A stretch of DNA of 64,000 bases, taken from NCBI RefSeq assembly GCF_038443385.1, contig NZ_CP151726.1:930001-994000 (forward strand), given 5' to 3'. The notes below the pieces were generated by a model. It had not been told where the DNA came from. It made no database searches and worked only from the letters and a program-made list of their open reading frames with translations. Within the stretch, counting starts at the first letter, position 1; every line of letters starts with the position of its first letter. Below are positions 19,397 through 27,573 of the stretch, piece after piece. The position numbers and the translations under genes are program-made. The stretch is from Stieleria varia (GTDB lineage: Bacteria > Planctomycetota > Planctomycetia > Pirellulales > Pirellulaceae).

Positions 19397-22300
19397 ATGC
19401 TCAATACACAACCGGGAGACGCCGATCGAGATCCAGATGACGTCGCAGCGGACGCCATTGCGCCCGTCCGGTTTCCTTCGCAATGGGATCTGCCGCCGGG
19501 AAATCCGCAGCAACTGACCGAGGCGGCGAAAGCTGTCCGCATGGAGTTCCGCGACTGCTCCAAGTGGAAACGGCTGCGTTGCGAAAAAGTCAGTGTCGTG
19601 GCCGAACGGGATCGTGGCGTCGTCTACGTGGTCAAGGTCGCCGGCAGCGTCGACTTTGAATGGAGTTGTGAAGGCGCCACCGCATTCTGTCCGGCGTCCC
19701 TGGACGATGATGCTCGGTTTTCAGATCTCAGTTATGAGGAAGCCGACTATCAGGATGGTGTGATCTGGTCTGGCGAAATCTTGGAGTTTGACGAGACGCA
19801 AGACTGCCTGTTCGTCTGCATGGACGAGCCGACCATGTCACCCCGCGTCGGCTCCTTCTTTGTCAAACCGTTTGAATTTCTCGCCGCACTCGATTCGGTC
19901 TACAACGGCAACGAATTTGAACAGGTACGAGAAGTCCTGCCCGCCCGATTGAACGCGACCAAGGGCGAAATCCATCCGCGTCTGCCAAACAACGACGACG
20001 TCGGACTGCCGGAGATGGTCTCGTGGTGGCGACACAGTTGGAGCATTCTGTGGGGACCTCCGGGAACAGGGAAAACCTACACAACAGGACAGCAAATCGC
20101 TCGCATCGTCTCGGATCCCTCCGAACGCATCCTGATCGTTTCGACCACCAACCGAGCGACCGATGCCGTCGCCCTGTCCATCGGAGTCGCCGCGAAAGCA
20201 GTCTGTCCGGAGAGATTGGCCGATGAATCGATGATCCGTATCGGCAAGGGTGCCGCATTGGACGCGTTTGAAAAACAAGGCCTGGGGGCCATGCTGCGAA
20301 GCACCGAATCGGAAGCCATGTTGCAGATGGCGATGCTTTCGCAGCGACTGCAGCAGTCGGATTCGCTTGAGGAAAAAGCTTTCACGCGCAAACAGCTCGC
20401 TGAATTGCAAGCCGCATCGACCGACCGTAGCAAAATGCTGTTCACCGACGAGAGTAAATGCGTGGTCGTTGCCACCGCGTTCAAAGCGATGAATCAACTG
20501 AAACAACCCACGATTCGTGAAATGATCCAAGACGGCGAGGCACCGTTCACGACGATCATGATCGATGAAGCCGGTTTGATTTCCAGGGCAACCGTTGCCG
20601 CGTTATCCCTGTTGGCATCACGCAGGGTCGTGCTGGTGGGCGACTCCAAGCAACTCGCGCCGATCAGTCGGATTTCGCGAATTCTGCCCACACGTCACCA
20701 AACTTGGCTTGCCAGCAGCGGACTCAGCCATCTGGATCGCATCACGGAGACTCCCTCGGCCGTGCATGTGCTGTCGCAACAACGGCGGATGAACCCCGAT
20801 GTCTGTCGCGTGGTTTCGGAGTATCAATACGATGGATTCTTGACGACGGCCGATGATCGAGCCCAGCGGCCATCGCGCGCACCCGAGTTCCTAGCGGATT
20901 ACTCTCGCACCATCTGGTACGTCCTGGACGGTGAGACGGATGACTTGGCAGCGATCCGCGCCAGTCGTGGCCCAGGCAACAAGAGCTGGGTGCGTGAGAT
21001 CACTCCCTCGATTCTGAAAAAACTGTTCACGGACCCGCAGACGAGGAACGCTGAGGGCATGTTCATCTCGCCCTTCAAGGCACAGGCCGAGCATGTGGCG
21101 GACTTATTGAGCCAGTGGGAGATATCGTCTTGGGAATCGTCTACCGTCCACAGCCAACAGGGCAGCGAAGCCGACGTGGTGGTCTTTGATACGGTCAACG
21201 CCGGCAGCTACAACTGGCCGTTCGAAGAATGGAAACGATTGGTCAACGTGGCACTCAGTCGGGCCAAGGAAGCCGTGATCGTCATCGCGAGCCGACACGA
21301 AATGGATGAGCCTTACCTCAGACCTTTGTTGAACCGATTGCGGCCCGGAATTCTGGTGGACAGCAACGGGACGCTGCAGTGGCAACAACCCGATGCGAGA
21401 CGACTGCCCGCTCATCAGGTGGCTGAAAGAACGACTGAATACCATCGCGACAGTGATCCTCGAAGTGGTGATCGTCATGGTCGAGGCGAGACGATGGGGC
21501 AGCAAATCGCATCACGCCAAGACATGAAACCGGTGTTGTCTCGAGAGCAACAAAAGCTGGTCCAGATGCCGATCGATGGCAAGCCGCGTCTGGTGCGAGG
21601 CGTGGCGGGCAGCGGCAAGTCCGTTGTGCTCGCCACCTGGCTTGCCAAGACCGCGTTGCGATTTCAATCGGACCCCGATGCTCATATCTGGGCGGTCTAC
21701 GCCAACCGCAGCCTGCACAAACTGTTGCGTGAATCCGTCGAGTCCGCTTGGCAACAGATCCGCGAGGGCGAACTATTCTCCCAAGCAGACTTCCCCTGGC
21801 AACGCGTTTCGCTGATCCATGTGCGCGACGTCTTGGCCGGCCTGTTGCCTTCGGTCGAATTGTCGATGGATGCGTTCGAGTTTGACTACGACAGCGCCGC
21901 GGCCGCTTTCCTGGATCGCGTTGACATGGAGGAACTGCTGCCTCGCTGCACCGCGTTGTTCATCGACGAAGCCCAAGACATGGGGCCCGCAACGCTGAGA
22001 CTGCTGTTGTCTCTGGTTGAAAAATCCATCCCCAGTGAACCCAGCAGTCGTTCGGCACACATCTTTTACGACAATGCTCAGAATCTGTACGGGACCAAGA
22101 CGCCCAATTGGTCCGAATTCGGCCTCGACTTGCGAGGCAGATCGACCATCATGCGCGAAAGCTTTCGTTCCACGACCCCGATCATGGAACTGGCCGTCAA
22201 TCTGTTTCATACCGTCGCGGATCCCGGAGAACAAAAGGACCAACACGAGTTGGTCTCACTCGGCTTGCTTCACCGAGTGACGCGAGACGGTGTGCCATGG

Positions 22301-22801
22301 ATGGAGGTGCGTTTCAGTCAAGTCGATGGACCCTGTCCCGTCTATCACGCGTTTGATCATCGACAGGCTGAGATCAACGCGATCGCTGGGCACTTGCAGT
22401 ACTTGGTCGAGCAAGAAGAGATTTTGCCACAAGACATCTGTCTGATCTTTAACGGCAAAGGTCAGCAGGCACTGGAAACACAGCTCGCCCCCAAGCTCGC
22501 GGAACACGGCATTGAGCTTTCGATCCAAAAACACCGCGCCTTTGAGAGGAGACCCAACACGCTCGTTGCCACGACAGCAAATTCATTCAAAGGATACGAA
22601 TCGGAAGTCGTTGTGATCCCATGTGTGGACCAATTCATCGCCACCGGAGGCAAGATCTTGGCAAGCAGCCTGTACGTCGCCATGACACGCGCTCGATCAC
22701 TGCTGGCGATCTACGGAGTCAGCGACGGCAGCACCGCATCGTCCAGGTTGCATCAAGCAATCACCCAATGTGTCCAGATCGTCGCAAACGACAGAGAATA
22801 A
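19397..22801 (+). CDS. Double SF1 helicase: UPF1/Dna2-like domain fused to UvrD/Rep-like domain
   Basis: About 1134 residues from the ATG at 19397; another ATG at 19349 and an upstream start inside a repeat are possible. After a ~200-residue N-terminal region, helicase 1 has Walker A GPPGTGKT (about 218), MIDEAG (about 389), GDSKQLAPIS, a QQRRM arginine motif, and EGMFISPFKAQ, HSQQGSEADVV and NVALSRAKE. Helicase 2 begins near residue 715 with Walker A GVAGSGKS (about 734), FIDEAQD (about 855), RESFRSTTPI and YVAMTRARSLLA. Both ATPase cores look intact. An internal ATG at 21494 could start a separate UvrD-like product. Function unknown; repair, R-loop processing or defence are all possible. 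Confidence 0.9.
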   Translation: MLNTQPGDADRDPDDVAADAIAPVRFPSQWDLPPGNPQQLTEAAKAVRMEFRDCSKWKRLRCEKVSVVAERDRGVVYVVKVAGSVDFEWSCEGATAFCPASLDDDARFSDLSYEEADYQDGVIWSGEILEFDETQDCLFVCMDEPTMSPRVGSFFVKPFEFLAALDSVYNGNEFEQVREVLPARLNATKGEIHPRLPNNDDVGLPEMVSWWRHSWSILWGPPGTGKTYTTGQQIARIVSDPSERILIVSTTNRATDAVALSIGVAAKAVCPERLADESMIRIGKGAALDAFEKQGLGAMLRSTESEAMLQMAMLSQRLQQSDSLEEKAFTRKQLAELQAASTDRSKMLFTDESKCVVVATAFKAMNQLKQPTIREMIQDGEAPFTTIMIDEAGLISRATVAALSLLASRRVVLVGDSKQLAPISRISRILPTRHQTWLASSGLSHLDRITETPSAVHVLSQQRRMNPDVCRVVSEYQYDGFLTTADDRAQRPSRAPEFLADYSRTIWYVLDGETDDLAAIRASRGPGNKSWVREITPSILKKLFTDPQTRNAEGMFISPFKAQAEHVADLLSQWEISSWESSTVHSQQGSEADVVVFDTVNAGSYNWPFEEWKRLVNVALSRAKEAVIVIASRHEMDEPYLRPLLNRLRPGILVDSNGTLQWQQPDARRLPAHQVAERTTEYHRDSDPRSGDRHGRGETMGQQIASRQDMKPVLSREQQKLVQMPIDGKPRLVRGVAGSGKSVVLATWLAKTALRFQSDPDAHIWAVYANRSLHKLLRESVESAWQQIREGELFSQADFPWQRVSLIHVRDVLAGLLPSVELSMDAFEFDYDSAAAAFLDRVDMEELLPRCTALFIDEAQDMGPATLRLLLSLVEKSIPSEPSSRSAHIFYDNAQNLYGTKTPNWSEFGLDLRGRSTIMRESFRSTTPIMELAVNLFHTVADPGEQKDQHELVSLGLLHRVTRDGVPWMEVRFSQVDGPCPVYHAFDHRQAEINAIAGHLQYLVEQEEILPQDICLIFNGKGQQALETQLAPKLAEHGIELSIQKHRAFERRPNTLVATTANSFKGYESEVVVIPCVDQFIATGGKILASSLYVAMTRARSLLAIYGVSDGSTASSRLHQAITQCVQIVANDRE

Positions 22802-23288
22802 CGCCTCAGTGTCCATCGTAGGTCATGCTATGCATGACAGAATCCTGTTGTCACGCACAGCATGACCGGCGATGACTTGGCTAGCTGCGGAGCAGCGACA
22901 GCGCAGGGAATGCGGTTCTCCCGCAAGCGTGGCGGTCCTGTCCCTGTTCTTTCGCGGTTGAGTGGTTGTGTTCCGCCCGCTTTCAGATCCTGTCATTGCA
23001 CACTCCTCGAATCGGACACCAGATGCACAGAATGCGAGTGCTGTCAAAACGGAAGTTCTTGTAAGCGGTTCCGCTGCCACCCAATATTGCGTCCAAAGTT
23101 GCAACTGCCCATAATGCAGCGTGTTCTTATTGGTCAATTGCTGCGAAGTCCGAGCAAAGTCAGTCAACGAGCAACAAGGCCGGTCGAAATCGAGACGCAA
23201 CCGCCCACAAGGCGGCAAATAACCAACCGCCAAGTCCTGACTCTCTCTAATTACAAGTTCGCCGACCGAAAATCGACATCGTAGTCTG
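22802..23288. other. Gene-free interval with a hairpin after the helicase gene
   Basis: A near-perfect hairpin at 22821-22867 (GGTCATGCT... pairing with ...AGCATGACC) follows the helicase stop by 20 bp and may end its transcript, though no T-run follows. Overlapping open frames on both strands (22823-23299 minus, 22862-23284 plus) have no recognisable composition or motifs and are treated as chance. The rest up to 23288 shows no convincing gene or attC site. Confidence 0.5.
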
Positions 23289-23615
23289 ATGGCATCCAAT
23301 CCATATCAACCATCGAACGCGGAACCATCGCCTACCAAGTCGATGGGTTTCCCACGCCTCAACGGCTTCGCGCTCGGTGTTCGCGACGGACTGGTGTTGT
23401 CGATCCCCTTCATGGCAATAGTCGCTTCGGTTGCTTGGACTTACAGCAGTTCAACCTTCTCCATCCTCCGATCCGTGGTTGTGATTCCAATGATCTGGGC
23501 TCCCTGCTCTGGGATCGTCGCTGAGATCAAGTATCGCCGTCGCGTACCGAACTCATCGGAACGTCGTTGGATTCACTTGCCTGACAATGGTACGATTGTT
23601 GACCCTAACGATTGA
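23289..23615 (+). CDS. Small membrane protein of unknown function
   Basis: 108 residues beginning MASNPYQPS, a Pro/Asn-rich lead common at the N-termini of short planctomycete membrane proteins. Two hydrophobic segments are predicted by eye (about 34-53 and 58-78), followed by a basic cytoplasmic-like tail (EIKYRRR). The gene lies at the left edge of the cassette-like island, just before the first attC-like site. It may be the last chromosomal gene or a cassette gene; no attC-like site was found upstream of it. Confidence 0.6.
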   Translation: MASNPYQPSNAEPSPTKSMGFPRLNGFALGVRDGLVLSIPFMAIVASVAWTYSSSTFSILRSVVVIPMIWAPCSGIVAEIKYRRRVPNSSERRWIHLPDNGTIVDPND

Positions 23616-23623
23616 CATACAAA

Positions 23624-23719
23624 GCGGCGAACCATGCGATGATACGGAGCGGCGGTGGTCGCCGTTATGGCAGTGGTTGATTCTTTCGCCGCCGCCCGCA
23701 TATCGCTACCGTTCGTCCG
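23624..23719 (+). repeat. attC-like recombination site 1
   Basis: A ~96 bp imperfect inverted repeat. The left half is GCGGCGAACCATGCGATG followed by ATACGGAGCGGCGG; the right half is CGCCGCCGCCCGCATATCGC followed by TACCGTTCGTC. The outer simple sites read GGCGAAC (23626) and GTTCGTC (23711). Arms pair with several unpaired bases, the layout expected of integron attC sites, but the outer boxes do not match the textbook RYYYAAC/GTTRRRY consensus apart from AAC/GTT. The following gene starts about 40 bp further on. Confidence 0.65.
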
Positions 23720-23757
23720 ACTATAATTAATTTCAACCCGATTCACCGAGGTAAACG

Positions 23758-23964
23758 ATGTCTGACGCCGCCTCACAACTGCTAGCAACATTTGAATCGC
23801 TACCCGCGAACGAACAGCACGAATTGCTGATCGCGATGCTGCGCCGCAGTGGCGAATTGCCCGATACGATTGTTTCAGACGACCAACTTGTAGAGATCGC
23901 TGACGAGCTTTTCCAAACGCTGGATGCCGAGGAATCTGATGGCGACGTCTCCATCTCGCGGTGA
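23758..23964 (+). CDS. Probable antitoxin of a MazEF/PemIK-type module
   Basis: A 68-residue acidic protein overlapping the 5' end of a MazF-type toxin gene by 26 bp. The sequence starts MSDAASQLLATFESLPANEQHEL and is strongly helical; no AbrB/MazE fold is recognised, so the assignment rests on position, size, acidity and overlap. It resembles the addiction-module component family by pattern only. It is the first gene after attC-like site 1, so it would be the lead gene of a cassette. Confidence 0.7.
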   Translation: MSDAASQLLATFESLPANEQHELLIAMLRRSGELPDTIVSDDQLVEIADELFQTLDAEESDGDVSISR

Positions 23965-24271
23965 TGTATGGCTGGTTGACCTCGGCATGGCGGCAAAGGT
24001 TCGACCTTGCTTGGTGCTGAGCATTCCCGCGGACGATGACAACGACCGCGTATTGACGACAATTATTCCGCACACTACCAGCACGCTGGATTCACGGTTT
24101 GAGGTTTCGTCGAATGTACGGTTTCTCAAGCCTGGCGCGTTTGACGCGCAGAACACTGTCACGATTCCGACCGTGAAGTTGATACGGCGCCTTGGACGGT
24201 TGCCAGATACTCAAATGACACGCGTTGAGCAGACTGCTAAACTATGGCTTGGATTTGACACCGGTGCCTGA
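23939..24271 (+). CDS. MazF/PemK-family toxin (endoribonuclease)
   Basis: 110 residues from the ATG at 23939, inside the antitoxin gene. It has the PemK fold signatures: SRGDVWLVDLG at the N-terminus, KVRPCLVLSIP with the conserved Arg-Pro, then FLKPGAFDAQNT and the KLIRRLGRLPD segment. Members cut mRNA at short sequence motifs and are neutralised by the partner antitoxin. It ends 7 bases before the 5' half of attC-like site 2, which is tight packing typical of cassettes. Residues needed for catalysis look intact. Confidence 0.88.
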   Translation: MATSPSRGDVWLVDLGMAAKVRPCLVLSIPADDDNDRVLTTIIPHTTSTLDSRFEVSSNVRFLKPGAFDAQNTVTIPTVKLIRRLGRLPDTQMTRVEQTAKLWLGFDTGA

Positions 24272-24277
24272 CAATGC

Positions 24278-24292
24278 GGACGAACCAAGAAT
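24278..24292 (+). repeat. Left half of attC-like site 2, split by an intron
   Basis: GGACGAACCAAG lies just after the toxin gene and matches the start of the other attC-like sites (GGCGAACCATG at site 1). It breaks off where the group II intron begins. The matching right half resumes at about 25719. Confidence 0.6.
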
Positions 24293-24353
24293 ATCGGGAT
24301 AGGGGCCCGGTTGCCCGGGACCCCTCCCACAACACCTAGCATGCGGGTCCGCA

Positions 24354-24803
24354 CTAGATCGATGAATACAGTGCGTTTCGCCTCAAGGATGCAAGCGATA
24401 GCCAGCACTCTTCAAGAATAAACAAGCCCTCAGCGGCCAGATACTCGTTGGATAAAGCTCACTGGACACCTGACGTCGTGGAAAGACGCTCTGCCTGCCA
24501 ACCAACACGAGCCCTTGCCGCTCATCGCAAAGCCACGAGCGACACGATAAGACACGCCCAACGACATCAGTTTCTTCAGACGGGTCTTCGATTTCCGCCA
24601 CTGTTTCCAGTAACAGGCGCGTACCCGACGGCCTGCGTTGATCAGTTTTGGGGCATTTGTCCAAGTTGGTGAACGTTGTCTTCATTTGATCCAACGCGAA
24701 GTACCCTAACCAGCCCCGTGCGTAGGATGCGAAAGCCTTGTAACGCAATTCCATCGAGACGCCGCGGTTTCTACGAAAGATCTCCGAGGCACGCTCTTTG
24801 ACC
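24354..24803 (-). pseudogene. Remnant of group II intron maturase (X domain)
   Basis: The C-terminal maturase domain can be read across three frames on the minus strand: IFRRNRGVSMELRYKAF then YARGWLGYFALDQMKTTF (24803-24660), RVRACYWKQWRKSKTRLKK then LMSLGVSYRVARGFAMSGKG (about 24630-24500), and ALSNEYLAAEGLF then ILEECWLSLAS (about 24455-24380) to a TAG at 24354. At least two frameshifts separate the blocks. All fit the thumb/X domain of intron-encoded proteins. The seven reverse-transcriptase motifs, including YADD, are missing. Confidence 0.78.
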
Positions 24804-24810
24804 AGACTCC

Positions 24811-25038
24811 AACCGGCCTCGTGCCGGTGGTGAATCCGACTGACTGGCTACGACACCGCAGGCCAATAGCAACTCATCTCCCCACTGGCCTCGTGCCAGT
24901 GGCAAAGGGACGAACGCGACTTGAGATGGCCAGTGATCGTCCTTGCTTCCACCGGCACGAGGCCGGAGGGGAGCCAAGAGAATCGACCGCTTCTATGTAG
25001 CTCATCAGTCTTGCTTCCACCGGGCCAAGCCCGGATGG
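24811..25038. repeat. Four regularly spaced short palindromes
   Basis: Four ~20 bp hairpins begin at about 24811, 24883, 24949 and 25017, spaced 72, 66 and 68 bp apart. Examples are ACCGGCCTCGTGCCGGT, CACTGGCCTCGTGCCAGTG and CCGGGCCAAGCCCGG. The last two are preceded by the same CTTGCTTCCAC. The intervening ~48 bp segments are unlike each other. They occupy the place of the missing reverse-transcriptase domain of the intron. Confidence 0.65.
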
Positions 25039-25718
25039 AGAGCGAGGAAGCATCAGAGTTCATCGGTGGTTCGTTCCTTGTCTTGTGACGTTCAGGCCTT
25101 TGTGTCGCCGTTGGACTCGGCGGGTCACTCCTATGCCTTCTGCTGCCGACTTCGATCGTGGGTTCGTGTTACCACGGCCCACCCCGCGTTGGAGCAAGCT
25201 CTACTAGCGGGCACAGGATGAAGTCCTCCCCAAATAAGGGACGTCCGTTTGGTCGATGGGGGCCATCGATTTTCACGGACACGTGATCTGTCCCCGTCAC
25301 TGTATTCATTGCTTGTTGGGCCACATCTACCTGTGCCCTGCTTTTCCGGTTCGGTTTCGCTGTCAGCAGCCAGCTCACCTAGGGTCATCGGCCTCAATGT
25401 GATTTCTGTACCACGTTGCTGCAAGCTGCGCGCGAACCTGACGGGGCTTGGCGTGGATGTGGACGGCACGAGTAGCCGTGGGAATTCTGTCCGATTCAGT
25501 TCTCGTCGAACCGCACGTTCCTCTGGCCGGAGCCGTCTTTACGAGCACATCCGCAGGCTTCCTCCCCACGGTTTGTCACCTCCCCGCAGTTGCCCTCGCC
25601 TCGTACTCTCTTCTTTCGGATTTACATTTGGTATCCTGTCTCCTACTGGAAGTTACCGGAACTAAGTACAGGGGACTTTCACCCCACAAGATCACGCCCA
25701 TGTTGGGCGTACTGCACA

Positions 25719-25790
25719 CGGAGCACGGCTTGCGAGGTTTCACAAATGGAAAGTCGTCTCTCCGTGCCCGGTGACGGCCGCCGTTCTGCG
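25719..25790 (+). repeat. Right half of attC-like site 2
   Basis: After the intron end, ACGGAGCACGG pairs with CCGTGCCCGG at 25763-25772, and the site closes with GCCGTTCTGC (GTTCTGC at 25784-25790). Joined to GGACGAACC at 24278, the two parts rebuild an attC-like inverted repeat similar to sites 1 and 3. The TIR gene starts 22 bp downstream. Confidence 0.6.
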
Positions 25791-25811
25791 TCGAATTGAA
25801 CTTTTGACACG

Positions 25812-26834
25812 ATGTCGCTGAAAGACAAATCAACCGAGATTCAACGACTCATCGACGCATTCGATACCGAAGCGGCGAAGTTCCACGAGCTTGAGTTTCA
25901 CACATACCATATCACGCAAGGAGGCGGCCCGATCCTCACTCGTAAGTTCCGGCAGCCCAGTCACGCCATAATGCTCTGGCAATACTATGGCGCTCTCGAC
26001 AGTGATGCGGAGATCGAAAACTTCGTCGCAAATCTGCAATCCACCAATACCCAGTGGGGCGTTCGTGGTGCAGCCGTCACCTTCATGGGGGTACTCGAGG
26101 GCGACGCAACACCTCTTTTCGTTCGCATGGCCGCCCGCGCTGGCAGCCTGTTCGACACGGGGGAAGCTGACTACATCAAATCACGCGTCGTCTCCGAACT
26201 GCAAAGTAAGGAGACGAAGATACGGCCAACGTCGGCCGTCAACGAAAACCCAATCGCAATCTGGCTCAATTACCTACTGTACCACCTCTCACTTTCCAAT
26301 CCGGGTCGGGACCGGGCTCATCGTATTGAACCCGACGCATTCTCGCTGTCGTTGTTGGCGCTTGAGCGGCTTGCCACCGAGCAGGCAATCGTGAAATCTG
26401 ACCGTTCCACGCGAGACATCTCGCAATTGCAGTTCAGGGTTGCCGTCTCCTTTCCGGGAGAAAAACGCCGATACGTTTCACGCGTCGTAGACGTGTTGCG
26501 CAACGCATTGGGAGCCGACAGCATCTTCTACGACTTTGACTATCAAGCTCAACTCGCACGTCCCAACCTAGACACACTGCTACAGAATATTTACCGCAAG
26601 CAGTCAAATCTGGTTGTGGTATTCTTGTGTGCCGAGTATGCGAAGAAAGATTGGTGTGGCCTTGAGTGGCGTGCGGTACGCGACATTATCAAGTCACGAG
26701 ACGATGGCAGCGTAATGTTCGTCCGCTTCGATGACGCGGAGATCGACGGCGTTTTCTCGATCGACGGGTACATTGACGGTAATCGAAACACCACCAAGCA
26801 AGTTGCTGACTTCGTACTCGAACGCATCCACTGA
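25812..26834 (+). CDS. TIR-domain protein with uncharacterised N-terminal region
   Basis: 340 residues. The C-terminal ~130 (from about 208: FRVAVSFPGEKRRYVSRVV) form a TIR/SEFIR-like domain: FYDFDYQAQLARPNLDTLLQ, LVVVFLCAEYAKKDWCGLEW, with the Glu after WCGL in the position of the catalytic glutamate of NAD-cleaving TIR domains. The N-terminal ~200 residues match nothing I recognise; LTRKFRQPSHAIMLWQYYG and a helical segment are visible. Bacterial TIR proteins often serve in anti-phage defence by degrading NAD. The gene sits alone between attC-like sites 2 and 3, so it would be a single-gene cassette. The ATG is 22 bp after the attC end. Confidence 0.85.
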   Translation: MSLKDKSTEIQRLIDAFDTEAAKFHELEFHTYHITQGGGPILTRKFRQPSHAIMLWQYYGALDSDAEIENFVANLQSTNTQWGVRGAAVTFMGVLEGDATPLFVRMAARAGSLFDTGEADYIKSRVVSELQSKETKIRPTSAVNENPIAIWLNYLLYHLSLSNPGRDRAHRIEPDAFSLSLLALERLATEQAIVKSDRSTRDISQLQFRVAVSFPGEKRRYVSRVVDVLRNALGADSIFYDFDYQAQLARPNLDTLLQNIYRKQSNLVVVFLCAEYAKKDWCGLEWRAVRDIIKSRDDGSVMFVRFDDAEIDGVFSIDGYIDGNRNTTKQVADFVLERIH

Positions 26835-26845
26835 CAATAAGGGAC

Positions 26846-26935
26846 GCAGAACAAAGCCGTAAACCGGAGCACTCATTCACGCGGCAATTGAAATCAAAGT
26901 CTTCCGTTCGTGCCCGGTTACGGCAAACGTTCTGC
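26846..26935 (+). repeat. attC-like recombination site 3
   Basis: A ~90 bp imperfect inverted repeat. The left half GCAGAACAAAGCCGTAAACC continues GGAGCAC; the right half is GTGCCCGGTTACGGCAAACG continuing TTCTGC. The arms pair with extra unpaired bases on one side. It begins 12 bp after the TIR stop codon and ends 18 bp before the next gene frame. Confidence 0.7.
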
Positions 26936-26952
26936 CATGGAGACGCGTTCAC

Positions 26953-27573
26953 TTGGAATTTGACAACATCTACAACGTCACGTCGTCACTGAGGCAGAAC
27001 GACGGCCACAAGCTGACACTCAAGTATCTCGACCAGGCGCACACTTATGCGGGCATGCTCGAAGGCACGCCCAACCGAAAGGCAAATGATTGGGGGATTG
27101 AAACTGATCTGAATTACGCGTCCCAATACCGCTTTTCGATGGGCAAACCATACCTAGTCGAACCGAAGCGACGCGACTATCTACGCGAGCCCGGCGATAT
27201 GGATCGCGTTCGCGAACGAACATCGAAGTATCCGGCCGAGTGGGGACGTGATCCGGAATGGTTGCCGCTCGTACGATGCATCGGTTGCTTCTTTTCGACG
27301 ACAACAAGCAGGAACCCCACGAAAGACATGTCCTCATTGACTGTTGTGTGGTACAAAAACGATTTCGCTTACCCAATTGATGATGGTATACTCGCTGATA
27401 TCCGGTCGCTGGACTGGGATCGCTGGACTGGGATCGCTTGGCGACCGACTTTGAATACTGAGAAGAGGCAGCAATGCCGGAGATTAGCCGCTTTCTCGGA
27501 ATCGCGATCCGCATGTACTACCGCGATGAACTTGCCGAGAATTGGGAACTTGCTCGGCAGGAACAACCTCTGA
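26953..27573 (+). pseudogene. Cassette protein of unknown function with frameshifted C-terminus
   Basis: The frame opens at a TTG (26953) 18 bp after attC-like site 3; the true start is uncertain, as an ATG at 26937 meets a stop after eight codons. No family is recognised. The 3' end carries a 14 bp direct duplication (27406-27419 and 27420-27433). With one copy removed the frame would read SLDWDRLATDFEY and stop at 27461, 12 bp before the DUF4160 gene. With both copies it continues out of phase to 27573 over that gene. The duplication is therefore a likely inactivating or altering frameshift. Confidence 0.6.

Larger units (their letters stand above)
24293..25720 (-). mobile_element. Decayed group II intron inserted in an attC-like site
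   Basis: Read on the minus strand, the 5' end GTGTGCAGTACGCCCAAC followed by a GGGGTGAAAGTCCCC block near 25670-25690 matches the start of bacterial group II introns (consensus GUGYG). The 3' end has a domain V-like hairpin (24330-24366: CTAG TGCGG / CCGCA, two-base bulge, CTAG) and a domain VI-like hairpin (24301-24325), ending CCCCTATCCCGAT. Between them is a broken maturase gene. The reverse-transcriptase core is absent. Orientation is opposite to the cassette genes, as known for group IIC-attC introns. Boundaries are good to a few bases; the intron class is not certain. Confidence 0.78.

Noticed and set aside
23206..23262. Possible attC-like end (AAGTTCGCCGACC) upstream of the small membrane protein
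   Set aside because: No matching GGCGAAC left half could be found within 150 bp upstream.
22823..23299. 158-residue open frame on the minus strand (and a 140-residue one on the plus strand over the same stretch)
   Set aside because: Both frames overlap each other, have unusual composition (Arg/Cys/Thr-rich), no motif, and no convincing start context; treated as non-coding.
24811..25038. Possible CRISPR array
   Set aside because: The repeats are only ~20 bp palindromes of two different types, the spacing varies by 6 bp, flanking repeat sequence is not conserved, and there are no cas genes.
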